From Microvenator marinus (GTDB taxonomy: Bacteria > Myxococcota_A > Bradymonadia > Bradymonadales > Bradymonadaceae): a stretch of DNA of 64,000 nucleotides. The notes under the pieces are model-generated. The model ran no database searches. It worked only from the letters and a program-made list of their open reading frames with translations, and had not been told where the DNA came from. How positions within the stretch are numbered: the stretch's first letter is position 1; each line of letters opens with the position of its first letter. Positions 27,401 through 33,792 of this stretch are shown here, one piece after another. Where the stretch lies: contig NZ_CP042467.1 of NCBI RefSeq assembly GCF_007993755.1, positions 2,380,001-2,444,000 on the forward strand. Direction: 5' to 3'. The position numbers and the translations under genes are program-made.

Positions 27401-30400
27401 TCACCGCCAAAATCATCCACGAAGATTTCGTGATTTAGATACGCCTGAACTGGCCCAGAAGTCTGAATCACAAATGCGTCCAAGAGTGGCTCGAACACAC
27501 CATTAACCTCACTTCCCACATCCACCAGAGTCGGCACTTCCGCTTGAAGCTCGCCCGAATCGAGCACCACGCCTGTGGCGGCATCAATGACTTGGAACTG
27601 GGTGGCGCGCGAGGCAAGGAGAGTCAATTCGGATGGCTGGTCCTGCACGCCAACGTAGGTATTGACCAGCGGGACGTCGATCTCGGTGCTAAACCGGGTG
27701 TTGTTGGTTTCGTCGGATTCGGTCACAAGATCTTGGGGGTCGACCATGGCAAAGACCACATTGCCATCAAAGGCCACCGCCGCATTCACGCTGAAGATCA
27801 GGGTCTGCGATTCACCCGGCGCGAGCCCGGAAACGGACTCGAGTCCAAAGAGCGTATCTTGCGCTCCAAGCTCCTCAAAGAGCTCCACTTCTGTTGGCCC
27901 AGCGGTCGAATCACCAATATTGGTCACCACGACGCCTACGCTCCCGCTAATTTGTCCCTGACTCCAATTCGCCTGAGTCATATCAAAACCGCTAACCACA
28001 AGGTCCGGTCCAAGGGCTTGTGCGCGCACATCGACCAAGAAGCGATGAGGGGTCTCGGCGCCAGTACTGTCTTTGGCCACTATCTCCACCCAATGCTGCC
28101 CGGCATCTCCAGCCGTTGGGGTCCACGTAAGGGTCGCCTCGTCTCCACTTGGGCTGAAGGTCATCCCGGCCGGCAATGCGCCAGCCTCCCAGACCACCGT
28201 ATCGCCTAAGTCTTGGTCCTGGGCGCGAGCTACGTAAGTCCATAGTTCGCCGGCAACAAGGCGTCGATGCGGACGCGTGAGCACTTCTGGAGCCGTGTTC
28301 TGCAACGAAACGGGTGATACGTTCAGCGTCCAAGTCTGAGTGGCTGATGCACCCCACCTGTCCGACGCCACAAGCAGGACCTCGAACTCGCCCGCACGAA
28401 GCGGCTTTCCGACAAGTTCACCGTTCAGGAACTTAAGGCCCGGCGGGCGAACCAAGGCATCCACAAACACCGTGTCACCGTCAGCGTCAAAGACCTGTGG
28501 CGAGTAGTTAAAATCAGCTCCTACGCTCGCGGACGTGGGAGCAGAAGAGGTGAACACAGGGGCCGTATTGGTTGATGGCGGCGCGTTTGCTGGCTGAACG
28601 CCAAGGGTCACCACCGCACGATTATCCGTCTCATCCAACTCGCGAACCACATCTTCGGAGTCCGCCTCGAGGGTCAACACGTAGGTCCCAAGATAGGCGG
28701 TGGTGTCTAAATCGATCGAAAGAGGGAACGACTCACCGGCCCCGAGCTCAGGAATAGCAACGGTTTGAAGCACCGTCTCAGCGTCGAGCCCTCGGCGAAT
28801 CTTGAGTTGGGCTTGAGTCGCTGGAATCTCGGCGTTCGACGTGTTGACGATCGATCCCGACAAGGTTGCAGGCACGCCATTGATGGCAGGTGATGCGTTT
28901 AAGGTCGCACCTAGATTCGGGAGCGCCGTGAACTCGGAGAGCGAGTTCCCGAGCGCCGAAACCGCCTCGAGGCCGGCGCACCCATCGGCGGCAAGCGCTG
29001 CTAGGGCGGCATCTACCTCAGCTTCGAGCTCGCTCAGGCTACGCTGTGCCGCGAGGTTCTTAAGAGCATTGAGCGAGGCAACGAGCCCGTCAACTCGGGC
29101 CGGGTCGCAGCCCTCGAGCGCCTGATCTTGCGAAAGCCCGACACCCAACGTGGCAACCGCAAGCCCTCGGTCCTCGGCGGCAATAAGGTCAAAGTAGGAC
29201 CCCAAAATCCCTTCCATCTCGGGCGCACTCTGCACCAAAACCATCTGAGCTTGCGGTCCCGAAAGGCCACGCTCGGCCTCAAAATCCGTGGGCGCGACCT
29301 CAAAAATCACGTTATGAAAGAGAGGCAAAGTCGTCTGTCCAAGTGCCCCGGCCTGAAAGGTAATCGGCACAGAGATGGTTTGCCCGGGTGCAACTTGAGC
29401 TCCAGGCACCGAAACCTGTGTGAAGATTTCGGGCTTTGAATCCACGAGTAGGACCGGAGCGCGTGCCGCATTGCCCGTGTTGGTGAGCGCCACCTCTACC
29501 GCCACGCTTTGGCCCGGATTTACGAATCGCTGACGTTCCTGAAGCTCAACTTTCCAGCCTCGAACATCCGGAACCACATAGGTCCAATCAAAGTCGTGTG
29601 ATTGTGCGCCTTCGGCAGCAAATGTCACCTGCACGGCCTCTTGTGCCGCCGGCCACACCCCGACGGGCTTCATCTGGAAGCCGATATAGACGGTTTCTCC
29701 CGGCTCGATGCGTACCTCTTGACCGGCGAGGTCGGCACGCATGCTTGGATTCGAGGTCTGAGCGTTAAGCGTGTACGTTTGTGGCTGAGGTCCAAAATGC
29801 GTCAACTCCAGGAGACGCGCGGTCTCGCGAGCCCCGTCAGTATCCACAGAGTGACGCAAATCCTCGATGACTCGCATGGTCAAAGTTTCCGAGGTTGGCG
29901 GCTCAAACGTGTAGACCACCCACTCGGAAGCCTCGAGCCCTTCGGAGCCTCGCGCTGAAACAGCCACCAATTTGGGACCAGACTCAGCGCCCTTTGCGGC
30001 CTTGATTCTAAGGTTCGTTCCGCTCCACGAAAGCTCCACATCCTGAGGGCCCTGAGCGCTGAGCTGCCAGTCGCCGGCGAGCGAGGTCTGAAGGTTCACT
30101 GAGACGTCTACGGGCAAGTAGGTGGGGCCCGCAGGCTCGGAAACCGTAAGCTGCGCCTGATGCGCATTCGTAAGGTTGATCTCCACGCTATCAGCGCTCG
30201 CCCCGGCCACGACCTTGATGCTTCCGCTCGCCCCAGCGAGCGAGAGTCCGTTGGTCACGGTGACCGTGTTTTGACCTACCTGAACTTGGCCGGAAGCCTC
30301 TTGCAGCCTCAGGCCTGCGTCGGTCAACGCGTAGGTGGTTTCCGCAGCCCCGAGCGCGCCGATAGCGAGCGTGTTGGCGCTCAGAGCACCCTCGGCTACG

Positions 30401-33400
30401 AAAAGCCCCGTCTCAAATTGGTCGGTCCCAAAGCCGAGTCTTCCCGAACGCACATTCTCAAGAATGGCCCCTTCAGCCTGCGACCACGAAAAGCTGGCGC
30501 CGTTTCCTGCCGCCCAGACGAGCTCGGTATCCTTGAGGGTCGCGTCACCAAATGCGATCAAGCCAACCGGCTCTTGGATCGCACCATGATAATGTGCGGC
30601 ACGCAGTGTGCCAGAAAAAGCGGTCTCAGCGGAGGTCACCGACATCGTGTTTTGACTTCCAACCCACTCCAAATCTTGGCTTCCCGCACTTGTTCCGTCT
30701 TGCGTCAGTGAAACACTTGAACCAGCCAGTCGATTCACCAATGCTGCCTGAGGTTGAGTGCTTGAGTAGACCACATTTCCGGTTCCAAATACCGTGGTCG
30801 TGTTGGCATTTAACGTGCCGGACACATCCACTCTTGGCAGCGTTGCCAGAGCGCTGATTGTGGTAGTCGCCGCGAATCTATCGCGCGCATCACCACCCAC
30901 GGGAGCCATAACGCCTACGGGCCGAGGTGCGAGCACCGGGTCGGCGAGCACCCCGTTGAGAGTATCTTGGACCTCCGACCATCCCTTGATGAAGGCGCAA
31001 GCACCAGTGATCATGCCCTCAAACGGCAAAAGCGTGAACGCATCTCCAACCACTTCACCAATACCCCAGCCTGCTATACCCACGACGGGTGACGAACACT
31101 CGTCGAGGGACCCACCAAAATTGAACGACTGAATCATCGTGCTAAGGAGCCCGTCCACCGCGCTTGACCAAGCGGGTGAGGCCAGCTTTTGGCAAACGCC
31201 AGTGAATCCAGCAGCACAGGTTCCGGCTGCGGCTACACCGAAGTTAATGAGGCTATAGGAGTATCCAAGGAAGCCCAAAATCCCTTGAATCATCGAGTCA
31301 CGCGAAGGCCCGCAAGGAATGATTGCGGAGCACACGATAGATTGAAGAAGGGTGGCGTAAGAGAGGAGCGCGCCACCAGCACCGGTGTCGATTCGACCAA
31401 GCAATGCGCCGTCCTCGCCCACTTCGAACCAGGCCGAACGAGGCTCGGAGTTCACCATAATCGGCCCGAGTGGAGCCACGATCGCATCTCCTCGCAAAAG
31501 CGCCTGTCGCATGCGAATTCGCGCCTCCGCCGAGACCCCAAAATCAGGCGAGTCCACCACCGCAAGGCCCACAGCACCTGAGAGGTATTCAACGCTGACA
31601 CCTTGAGCCTCTGCCGCACTGAGAATGGTCTCCGCGGATACGAGCCCATTGCTCCCAAAGCCCAACGCCATCACGGCCGTTTCGGCCTCACTGGTGGCCG
31701 CACCATAGGCCATTCGGAACTTGTAAGAATCACCGCTCGCGGCGCCATCCTTCCCGACGGCCTCCATCCGCTCGTGCATCAAGTCGATGCCATAAGTCGC
31801 CTCAAGAGTAGCGGGCTTGATGCGTGCAAAGGCCGACGTGACGCGAGGTTCCACGTTGTAAGGAACCTGTTGCATCGCCTCCGCAATACGGTCGTTTCGC
31901 TCACCCATATTCGAAGAATGAAGGGCCCCCATCGCGCTTGTCAGCGCCTGCGCATAGACCTTGAGTTGCTCAATATCCTCCGAATCCACAGGAGCAAGAG
32001 GGTCGAGCAACTCCTTTGCCTGAGCGTTTGCCTGAGCCTGATCACTGATCGTGTTTAGGACCTGAAGGGCGACTGACGTGGTGCGCGAAGGAAGGTGCGA
32101 AGCCTGCACCAAAAGCGTGGTCATATCCACGGCATCGAGCACCCGTTGCTGAAAGTTGATGTCTAGATTCGCCGCCTCGCCGTTTCGAGCGTTAAATCCC
32201 ACTCGATCAGCAAGACTCTGCACCAGTAGACGCCCCTCTCCCTCGCTCTGGCCGGGCCCAAGAAGCTCGATTCCAACCCATGCGCTAGTCACGAATGTAT
32301 TGGCAATTCCACCACCAAAACTCGAGACCAGCTCCGAATAGGTCTGCCCTTCAATGCGCTCGGATGCTTCCAATCGCTCTAAGTCTCGCACCTCGATCGC
32401 CGGCGTGTAATGCGCCTCAGCCGAATAAAAGACCATCCCAGAGCCTCCCGAGGTCTCTACGGTATGAGAGACGATCACGGGCTTTCCTACGAACTCCGCA
32501 GCACCACGAGTCAACGACAACGAAGGCGTCTTGAACTCGAGCCCTCCGCCAACAAAAGCGGGAGCCATCTCTTCATGGTAAACGCTGATCTTGACGCGAT
32601 GCCTAAAGGCCTCGGGAATCGTATCAAACTCCTGCCCACCTGACCCAAACACATCACCGATTTCAGCATCTTGAAACGACGGATCCAAACTCACCCAGGC
32701 CTCGTTAATCCACGCTTCTACCCACACATGGTCTCCCTGAGCCCATGTCACGACCTCCGGTGGTGCGGAATCCGCCCAGACCAAGTCTTCCAAGTCCTCG
32801 TCGCTCATGGCCAGTATGGACGCGACCCGTTCCGCGCGGCTCTGACCCAACGCAAAAATCTCGAAAGGTGCCAGAAGCGCCAAGGCCACATCTGGAGCGG
32901 CCTTGAGCTCGGCCGCACTCAACGACACACCGGCGCGCGAACCGTTGGAGGCCAAGGCCTCGGCCACCAGTTCTGCCTGACGGTCGGTGTTCAATGTACC
33001 CACCTGATATCGCGCCGGAATTCCCGATGCTTGAAGCAGGGCGAGCAGGAGACTTGCGCGGTCTACGCGATTCGCTCGCATGCCGTAAAGGGCGCCTCGT
33101 GCGCCGTGCAGCGAGCCTTCATAGAACTGATGTTCAAGGGATGCTGCGAATGCCAGAATCCGGGCCACGTCGCCTCCCAGAACTCCTGCCTGATGCAAAA
33201 TCGCCGGGTCGTTGGGATCCGCATCGGGACCACCCACAAGATTTTGTGCTGGGAAACCCTCCCCCGCCAAGGACACGGTGCGCCCCGAGACTTCGGTCCG
33301 CACTCCGGCGAGGTTACCCACAAGGCGCGCGCCCTCGAGCACGATCCCCTCCGCCGAGTCCGCAACCAGCGTGAAATCAACAGAATCCCCAGCCGGGAGA

Positions 33401-33690
33401 TCTCCGAGCGGCCAGAAATAGCTAGCCCCGCTCTCAGTTGGTTGAGGATGCGCCCGAAGTATATTCTCGGAGTTGACCACCACAAAAGCGTTCTCGAGTG
33501 TGTTTGGCCCTTGATTCTGCGCCCGGATCCGAACCTCGAGCCCGTCTGGCCCGACATCATCAATCACCCATGCCGATTGCGTGATCTGCAGAGACAAAGA
33601 CTCCGCCTCTGCGATCGAAACGCTCGAAAACACAAACAATACAGCCGCCAACACGGCAGAAACGTGCGAAAATAGGGTGGTTGCCCTCAT
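18262..33690 (-). CDS. Giant multidomain surface protein (5142 codons), probably two fused genes
   Basis: One uninterrupted frame of 15.4 kb. ATG at 33690 follows AGGGGA; residues 1-29 are a type I signal peptide ending around AEAES. The first about 3086 residues form a complete secreted protein that ends in a MYXO-CTERM-like tail: GCGCASSGSG, a Leu-rich helix, then RPRRKK. It is followed immediately by a lipoprotein-type signal (KKLIPCVVLAFMVGC, Cys at about 3105), an Asp/Asn linker, and about 2040 residues of a second surface protein. Such signals belong at the end and the beginning of proteins, so this is either a lost stop, a frameshift, or a true fusion. Domain layouts of the halves are listed separately. 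No enzymatic core with a full catalytic set is visible. Downstream genes: rhomboid, acyl-CoA oxidase. Confidence 0.8.
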   Translation of the reverse strand: MRATTLFSHVSAVLAAVLFVFSSVSIAEAESLSLQITQSAWVIDDVGPDGLEVRIRAQNQGPNTLENAFVVVNSENILRAHPQPTESGASYFWPLGDLPAGDSVDFTLVADSAEGIVLEGARLVGNLAGVRTEVSGRTVSLAGEGFPAQNLVGGPDADPNDPAILHQAGVLGGDVARILAFAASLEHQFYEGSLHGARGALYGMRANRVDRASLLLALLQASGIPARYQVGTLNTDRQAELVAEALASNGSRAGVSLSAAELKAAPDVALALLAPFEIFALGQSRAERVASILAMSDEDLEDLVWADSAPPEVVTWAQGDHVWVEAWINEAWVSLDPSFQDAEIGDVFGSGGQEFDTIPEAFRHRVKISVYHEEMAPAFVGGGLEFKTPSLSLTRGAAEFVGKPVIVSHTVETSGGSGMVFYSAEAHYTPAIEVRDLERLEASERIEGQTYSELVSSFGGGIANTFVTSAWVGIELLGPGQSEGEGRLLVQSLADRVGFNARNGEAANLDINFQQRVLDAVDMTTLLVQASHLPSRTTSVALQVLNTISDQAQANAQAKELLDPLAPVDSEDIEQLKVYAQALTSAMGALHSSNMGERNDRIAEAMQQVPYNVEPRVTSAFARIKPATLEATYGIDLMHERMEAVGKDGAASGDSYKFRMAYGAATSEAETAVMALGFGSNGLVSAETILSAAEAQGVSVEYLSGAVGLAVVDSPDFGVSAEARIRMRQALLRGDAIVAPLGPIMVNSEPRSAWFEVGEDGALLGRIDTGAGGALLSYATLLQSIVCSAIIPCGPSRDSMIQGILGFLGYSYSLINFGVAAAGTCAAGFTGVCQKLASPAWSSAVDGLLSTMIQSFNFGGSLDECSSPVVGIAGWGIGEVVGDAFTLLPFEGMITGACAFIKGWSEVQDTLNGVLADPVLAPRPVGVMAPVGGDARDRFAATTTISALATLPRVDVSGTLNANTTTVFGTGNVVYSSTQPQAALVNRLAGSSVSLTQDGTSAGSQDLEWVGSQNTMSVTSAETAFSGTLRAAHYHGAIQEPVGLIAFGDATLKDTELVWAAGNGASFSWSQAEGAILENVRSGRLGFGTDQFETGLFVAEGALSANTLAIGALGAAETTYALTDAGLRLQEASGQVQVGQNTVTVTNGLSLAGASGSIKVVAGASADSVEINLTNAHQAQLTVSEPAGPTYLPVDVSVNLQTSLAGDWQLSAQGPQDVELSWSGTNLRIKAAKGAESGPKLVAVSARGSEGLEASEWVVYTFEPPTSETLTMRVIEDLRHSVDTDGARETARLLELTHFGPQPQTYTLNAQTSNPSMRADLAGQEVRIEPGETVYIGFQMKPVGVWPAAQEAVQVTFAAEGAQSHDFDWTYVVPDVRGWKVELQERQRFVNPGQSVAVEVALTNTGNAARAPVLLVDSKPEIFTQVSVPGAQVAPGQTISVPITFQAGALGQTTLPLFHNVIFEVAPTDFEAERGLSGPQAQMVLVQSAPEMEGILGSYFDLIAAEDRGLAVATLGVGLSQDQALEGCDPARVDGLVASLNALKNLAAQRSLSELEAEVDAALAALAADGCAGLEAVSALGNSLSEFTALPNLGATLNASPAINGVPATLSGSIVNTSNAEIPATQAQLKIRRGLDAETVLQTVAIPELGAGESFPLSIDLDTTAYLGTYVLTLEADSEDVVRELDETDNRAVVTLGVQPANAPPSTNTAPVFTSSAPTSASVGADFNYSPQVFDADGDTVFVDALVRPPGLKFLNGELVGKPLRAGEFEVLLVASDRWGASATQTWTLNVSPVSLQNTAPEVLTRPHRRLVAGELWTYVARAQDQDLGDTVVWEAGALPAGMTFSPSGDEATLTWTPTAGDAGQHWVEIVAKDSTGAETPHRFLVDVRAQALGPDLVVSGFDMTQANWSQGQISGSVGVVVTNIGDSTAGPTEVELFEELGAQDTLFGLESVSGLAPGESQTLIFSVNAAVAFDGNVVFAMVDPQDLVTESDETNNTRFSTEIDVPLVNTYVGVQDQPSELTLLASRATQFQVIDAATGVVLDSGELQAEVPTLVDVGSEVNGVFEPLLDAFVIQTSGPVQAYLNHEIFVDDFGGDFYHQDVEGNRVGREFLIWTPTLTVNNRVIVVALEDTAVQLEDEFGTSLGMLGLLKGQAWEPQGLNQETIYKLVSTADVVVHSASVTGMSAVPPAARELAAAGDVGTEFRFNIRARGPNGGSVAIMAYDDVDFSIRREDSSQLVSGTINAGEIFFQTGFGNLNGLHLSATGPVSLLAGDMSRAGASSVDFMGEDITQTAGRLGQYFVIPTLQNDGGDSVILNGPRSVSVSVDAVSSALEPFSKLILPDSQVVEILASSPVMVQLFGGGDRYFDQGEFLRAFGSEPKAAKAVLDRVNFDTDSCSTAVSASARIGSAGSADLSRYTRVELVEIHAGGTNVLGQVELSQDLEPGAFEDVGLSGSSQVVEGEGRSWILRLVDASGELLEFSEGPQGLISSNCVNLPPEIISIPLTDAGVGNVYEYQAQATDPEGTSLRFGLVSGPAGANVGANGLVRWTPQGQGQASFVIAVEDEGGASAVQSWVVDVEPAQVVCDADEDQDGFCTLQDCDDQDPLVNPASPEIPGNFVDDDCNPLTSDTVAANALLFDVSATQAVYASRDIVGISHRVTNLSALQGLGALSVRTYVECNEVAPPEFEADFVFDPVQPASAQTELLLWTLQGDVKGRCEVVSTVSAGNTRLLTDQDSFMIGTRLTGVLEVVEPRVRVEDAINLEWELANPGEIDESAEVTIQARGLAQPFYEGAVDVAAQSTESGTLAVETIGLPPGMYLLEMRADGALLAQAAVTLWRDLELLAPEVEELEHLVGPTSRLEFQPLGYVSGGPLIGGLVRASWSIRQLVIELVVEDNSEEAGDALQLILASDGEVLGRVERTPDSEFADIGEIGFRIEGATSVLRWTLDSEEVDGLELGKEFGLIATMRDAIEPQSPRQLWMWAEGVNEPFEVQDFGVLRLVEAEEETPGTNNPNPDNNPPGTNNQPGTNNQPGTNNETNSGIDRPDGVDDGCGCASSGSGPEPGALLLLLICLQGLRPRRKKIRERLKKLIPCVVLAFMVGCGDDTTSTPSNNMQTPDMADMSPDQTTNNQADQGVNEDSGPDSEPDMSPDQGSNGTIGEVCEADDDCLSGICLQGPEYSVCTRECDLLACDEGWTCERFPGGASACVPSNICVDQDGDGYGAGRACLGPDCNDQNAEQNPGVTESCNGIDDDCDGDVDEELLNACGTCGPTPSETCNGLDDNCDGIVDDGVLNACGTCGAPPVEACNGLDDDCDGVIDEGACGEDTCVEGQTRPCYEGPQNTQNVGMCRAGAQTCVAGEWSGCENQILPAEEVCDDIDNDCDGQTDETLLNSCGTCGSAPREICNGVDDDCDGDVDEGALNRCGTCGPCGESQIFPGESGFSDPTVAPAPDGGVTLGQGSVSRNSIWVPNSAENTASRWNTRTGREEARMWIGNDPSRTSVDLVGNAWVAHRGDGLASYIIANPADCIDRNNDGVIQTSRDLNGDGRITGGEVVNGPDDVFADECLKCQVRLGSSTDLVRGVAVDSDNHAWFGTWQAREVVQVDTDCNVLNVVPVNQAVYGVVIDSQGRLFTSGFTSNCSVEVDTQTATVTQTHCGPSGTRYGLAVDGNDDVWFADYSNGIWHLDPDTSTWTRHIYPGAQPFSLTTGMVVGLDGSVYAAGYNSSSIGKFRPSTQEWEIFSIRNAATGLMDQSTARGVTIDSDGNLWGIARGSSGLIKMRPDGLALGSYSIVRYDNPSQGVSPYSYSDNTGFQLLNYTANEGTWRHIFDAGQEVRFRALTWTAFEPAGANVEVRVRASADRTQLEQEPWTVYYPSSPVDLFNLLPPDLRYLEMEFELTSTNAQNKPVLRDIQVFFETDDCRDPATPCPGGQICDTIQGGCIVVPTECTDNTACLADEYCDPNGFCRVGCRTSPDSCGSGALCSPSLRRCEARSLDCTTDAECAFDSFCSASGYCEAGCRQAPDNCPPRFECSAGRTCEPTPPECAADTECATGEYCDGFGRCASGCRLGDPTTCAAGEICASSTHRCEPAPATCDPQNTSAEVCNGLDDDCDGEIDEGTDPAQTCAVGASATGNEVCYEGLVLCRATPSADPDAPVVLMGTLTNVLLPQGEYVVDGDIVSTGYLRVDDGARVRSPLSNGNRLQIAIGQTFDVGAAQLEGLGYRLEPGSKTWFEGTTLVGSDDGTRSLLSITSADVVIRSGRVTNLAFDVRSVFAEFTRFESTDTRTRILLDIANGGWVADNYFVGRNLVPRVQDGVRVVGPNVMLVDNRFEYTSTAIRVDGSAEVYGNEVFDADLGLDVWRFASIEADANTIDLTDAGHVGSAMRFYDYRATSTANILNTAISGTSLDSGVYLNPDNFSATTGSIFTGTTFNGLTLERQWLLDGTGNGSDNTIDPARLPGATDIYVSGNIRQLGGSITFVPNTSIISTRPDVNWYIEATSGALLDASSTVFEGLRMVIRNQGSLENVVMSVNRITQNDALVTATNSAVVSITGSSFESLAELSNPNQRLHRGVSAQGSSTVTVANSTFRSLEWGAHATNTATLSISGSLFEDSNAGIVAQQDAKLDPLSGNSFVDDKSERVVYGIIMLDAGANSHLNLLSASFTFGPEDIPLALTPNDFDATPSTVSNLTYTNGEQGRGVVIRGPLNAATAIIAPLGGQSTFTLYDRDIEVAAGSELTIASGVTLRGEPTQVRLVRPTTTNASVVIETGTLLENITVAPINGGGATIDGATFQVSADAVGRNYVSIGHNSTLTLQNSTMIGNSARNIGGLHLWGDNSLSTVTNLDGSDLSYGVLMERLAAATITGGVWENYTRFTDMRRNADLIFDGVTIIDNDPALTSTVIWTETNETGLSLDYRNLDIQIQSGDIAGNFAFQAFLDGHTFTTTNNNWNSELGQGFYLRPGFISSGTYVFDFFESDHQTEWLATGDFDFRNTVSATLVPGTAFRNSSGTFRNFYMRDTTQLAADGVSLRNMRISFFENSFGTVQNSTLEFDFASFTQYTTLRIDSPGVISALNNTIRAVDAAVGQQVGISVTGTSGVAPTITNNTVESFGVCIQNAVNPQPVITGTTYVNCVTDFLQD
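24433..33690 (-). other. First half of the giant frame: secreted protein with MYXO-CTERM-like tail
   Basis: Approximate residues of the giant frame. 1-29: signal peptide. 205-345: transglutaminase-like domain (RASLLLALLQASGIPARYQV, then HVWVEAWINEAWVSLDP). The Cys expected four residues before the Ala-Ser pair is an Arg, so it is probably inactive. 1594-1697 and 1894-2007: CARDB-type modules ending in ETDN and DETNN. 1704-1790, 1794-1890 and 2495-2582: cadherin/He_PIG-like Ig modules. 2008-2364: a region like the IgGFc-binding/beta-propeller-like adhesin part (QAYLNHEIFVDD, YFVIPTL). 2584-2624: MopE-like metal-binding unit (DEDQDGFCTLQDCDD). About 3014-3050: GTNNQP repeats. About 3055-3086: GCGC, hydrophobic helix, basic end. 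Between about 345 and 1590 I see mostly beta-rich sequence without a recognised family. Confidence 0.7.
24569..24636. repeat. 18-bp repeat coding for GTNNQP linker units
   Basis: About three contiguous 18-base units (core TGGTCCCAGGCTGATTGT) lie just before the MYXO-CTERM-like tail of the first half of the giant frame. The linker is of the same style as those behind the lipobox of several lipoproteins in this window. Confidence 0.75.
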
Positions 33691-33725
33691 AGAATCCCCT
33701 GTTCAAAATCTATCCAAGTGAAGGG

Positions 33726-33754
33726 GGAATAGACGTTATCAGGGCATGTTTCAA
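33726..33754 (-). promoter_or_regulatory. Candidate sigma70-type promoter for the giant gene
   Basis: On the minus strand TTGAAA (33754-33749) and TATTCC (33731-33726) are separated by 17 bases and end about 35 bases before the ATG at 33690. The -10 match is moderate. It lies in the 102-base gap behind the murF-alr stop, the only gap where a promoter for this 15-kb gene could sit outside coding sequence. Confidence 0.35.
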
Positions 33755-33792
33755 GGTTTATTTTCGCATACTACGCATGACTAAATTGGACT

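Noticed and set aside
32671-33675. Long open frame on the plus strand opposite the start of the giant gene
   Set aside because: The minus frame has a signal peptide and recognisable domains; the plus frame is basic, Cys/His/Arg-rich and matches nothing, as antisense frames in GC-rich DNA do.
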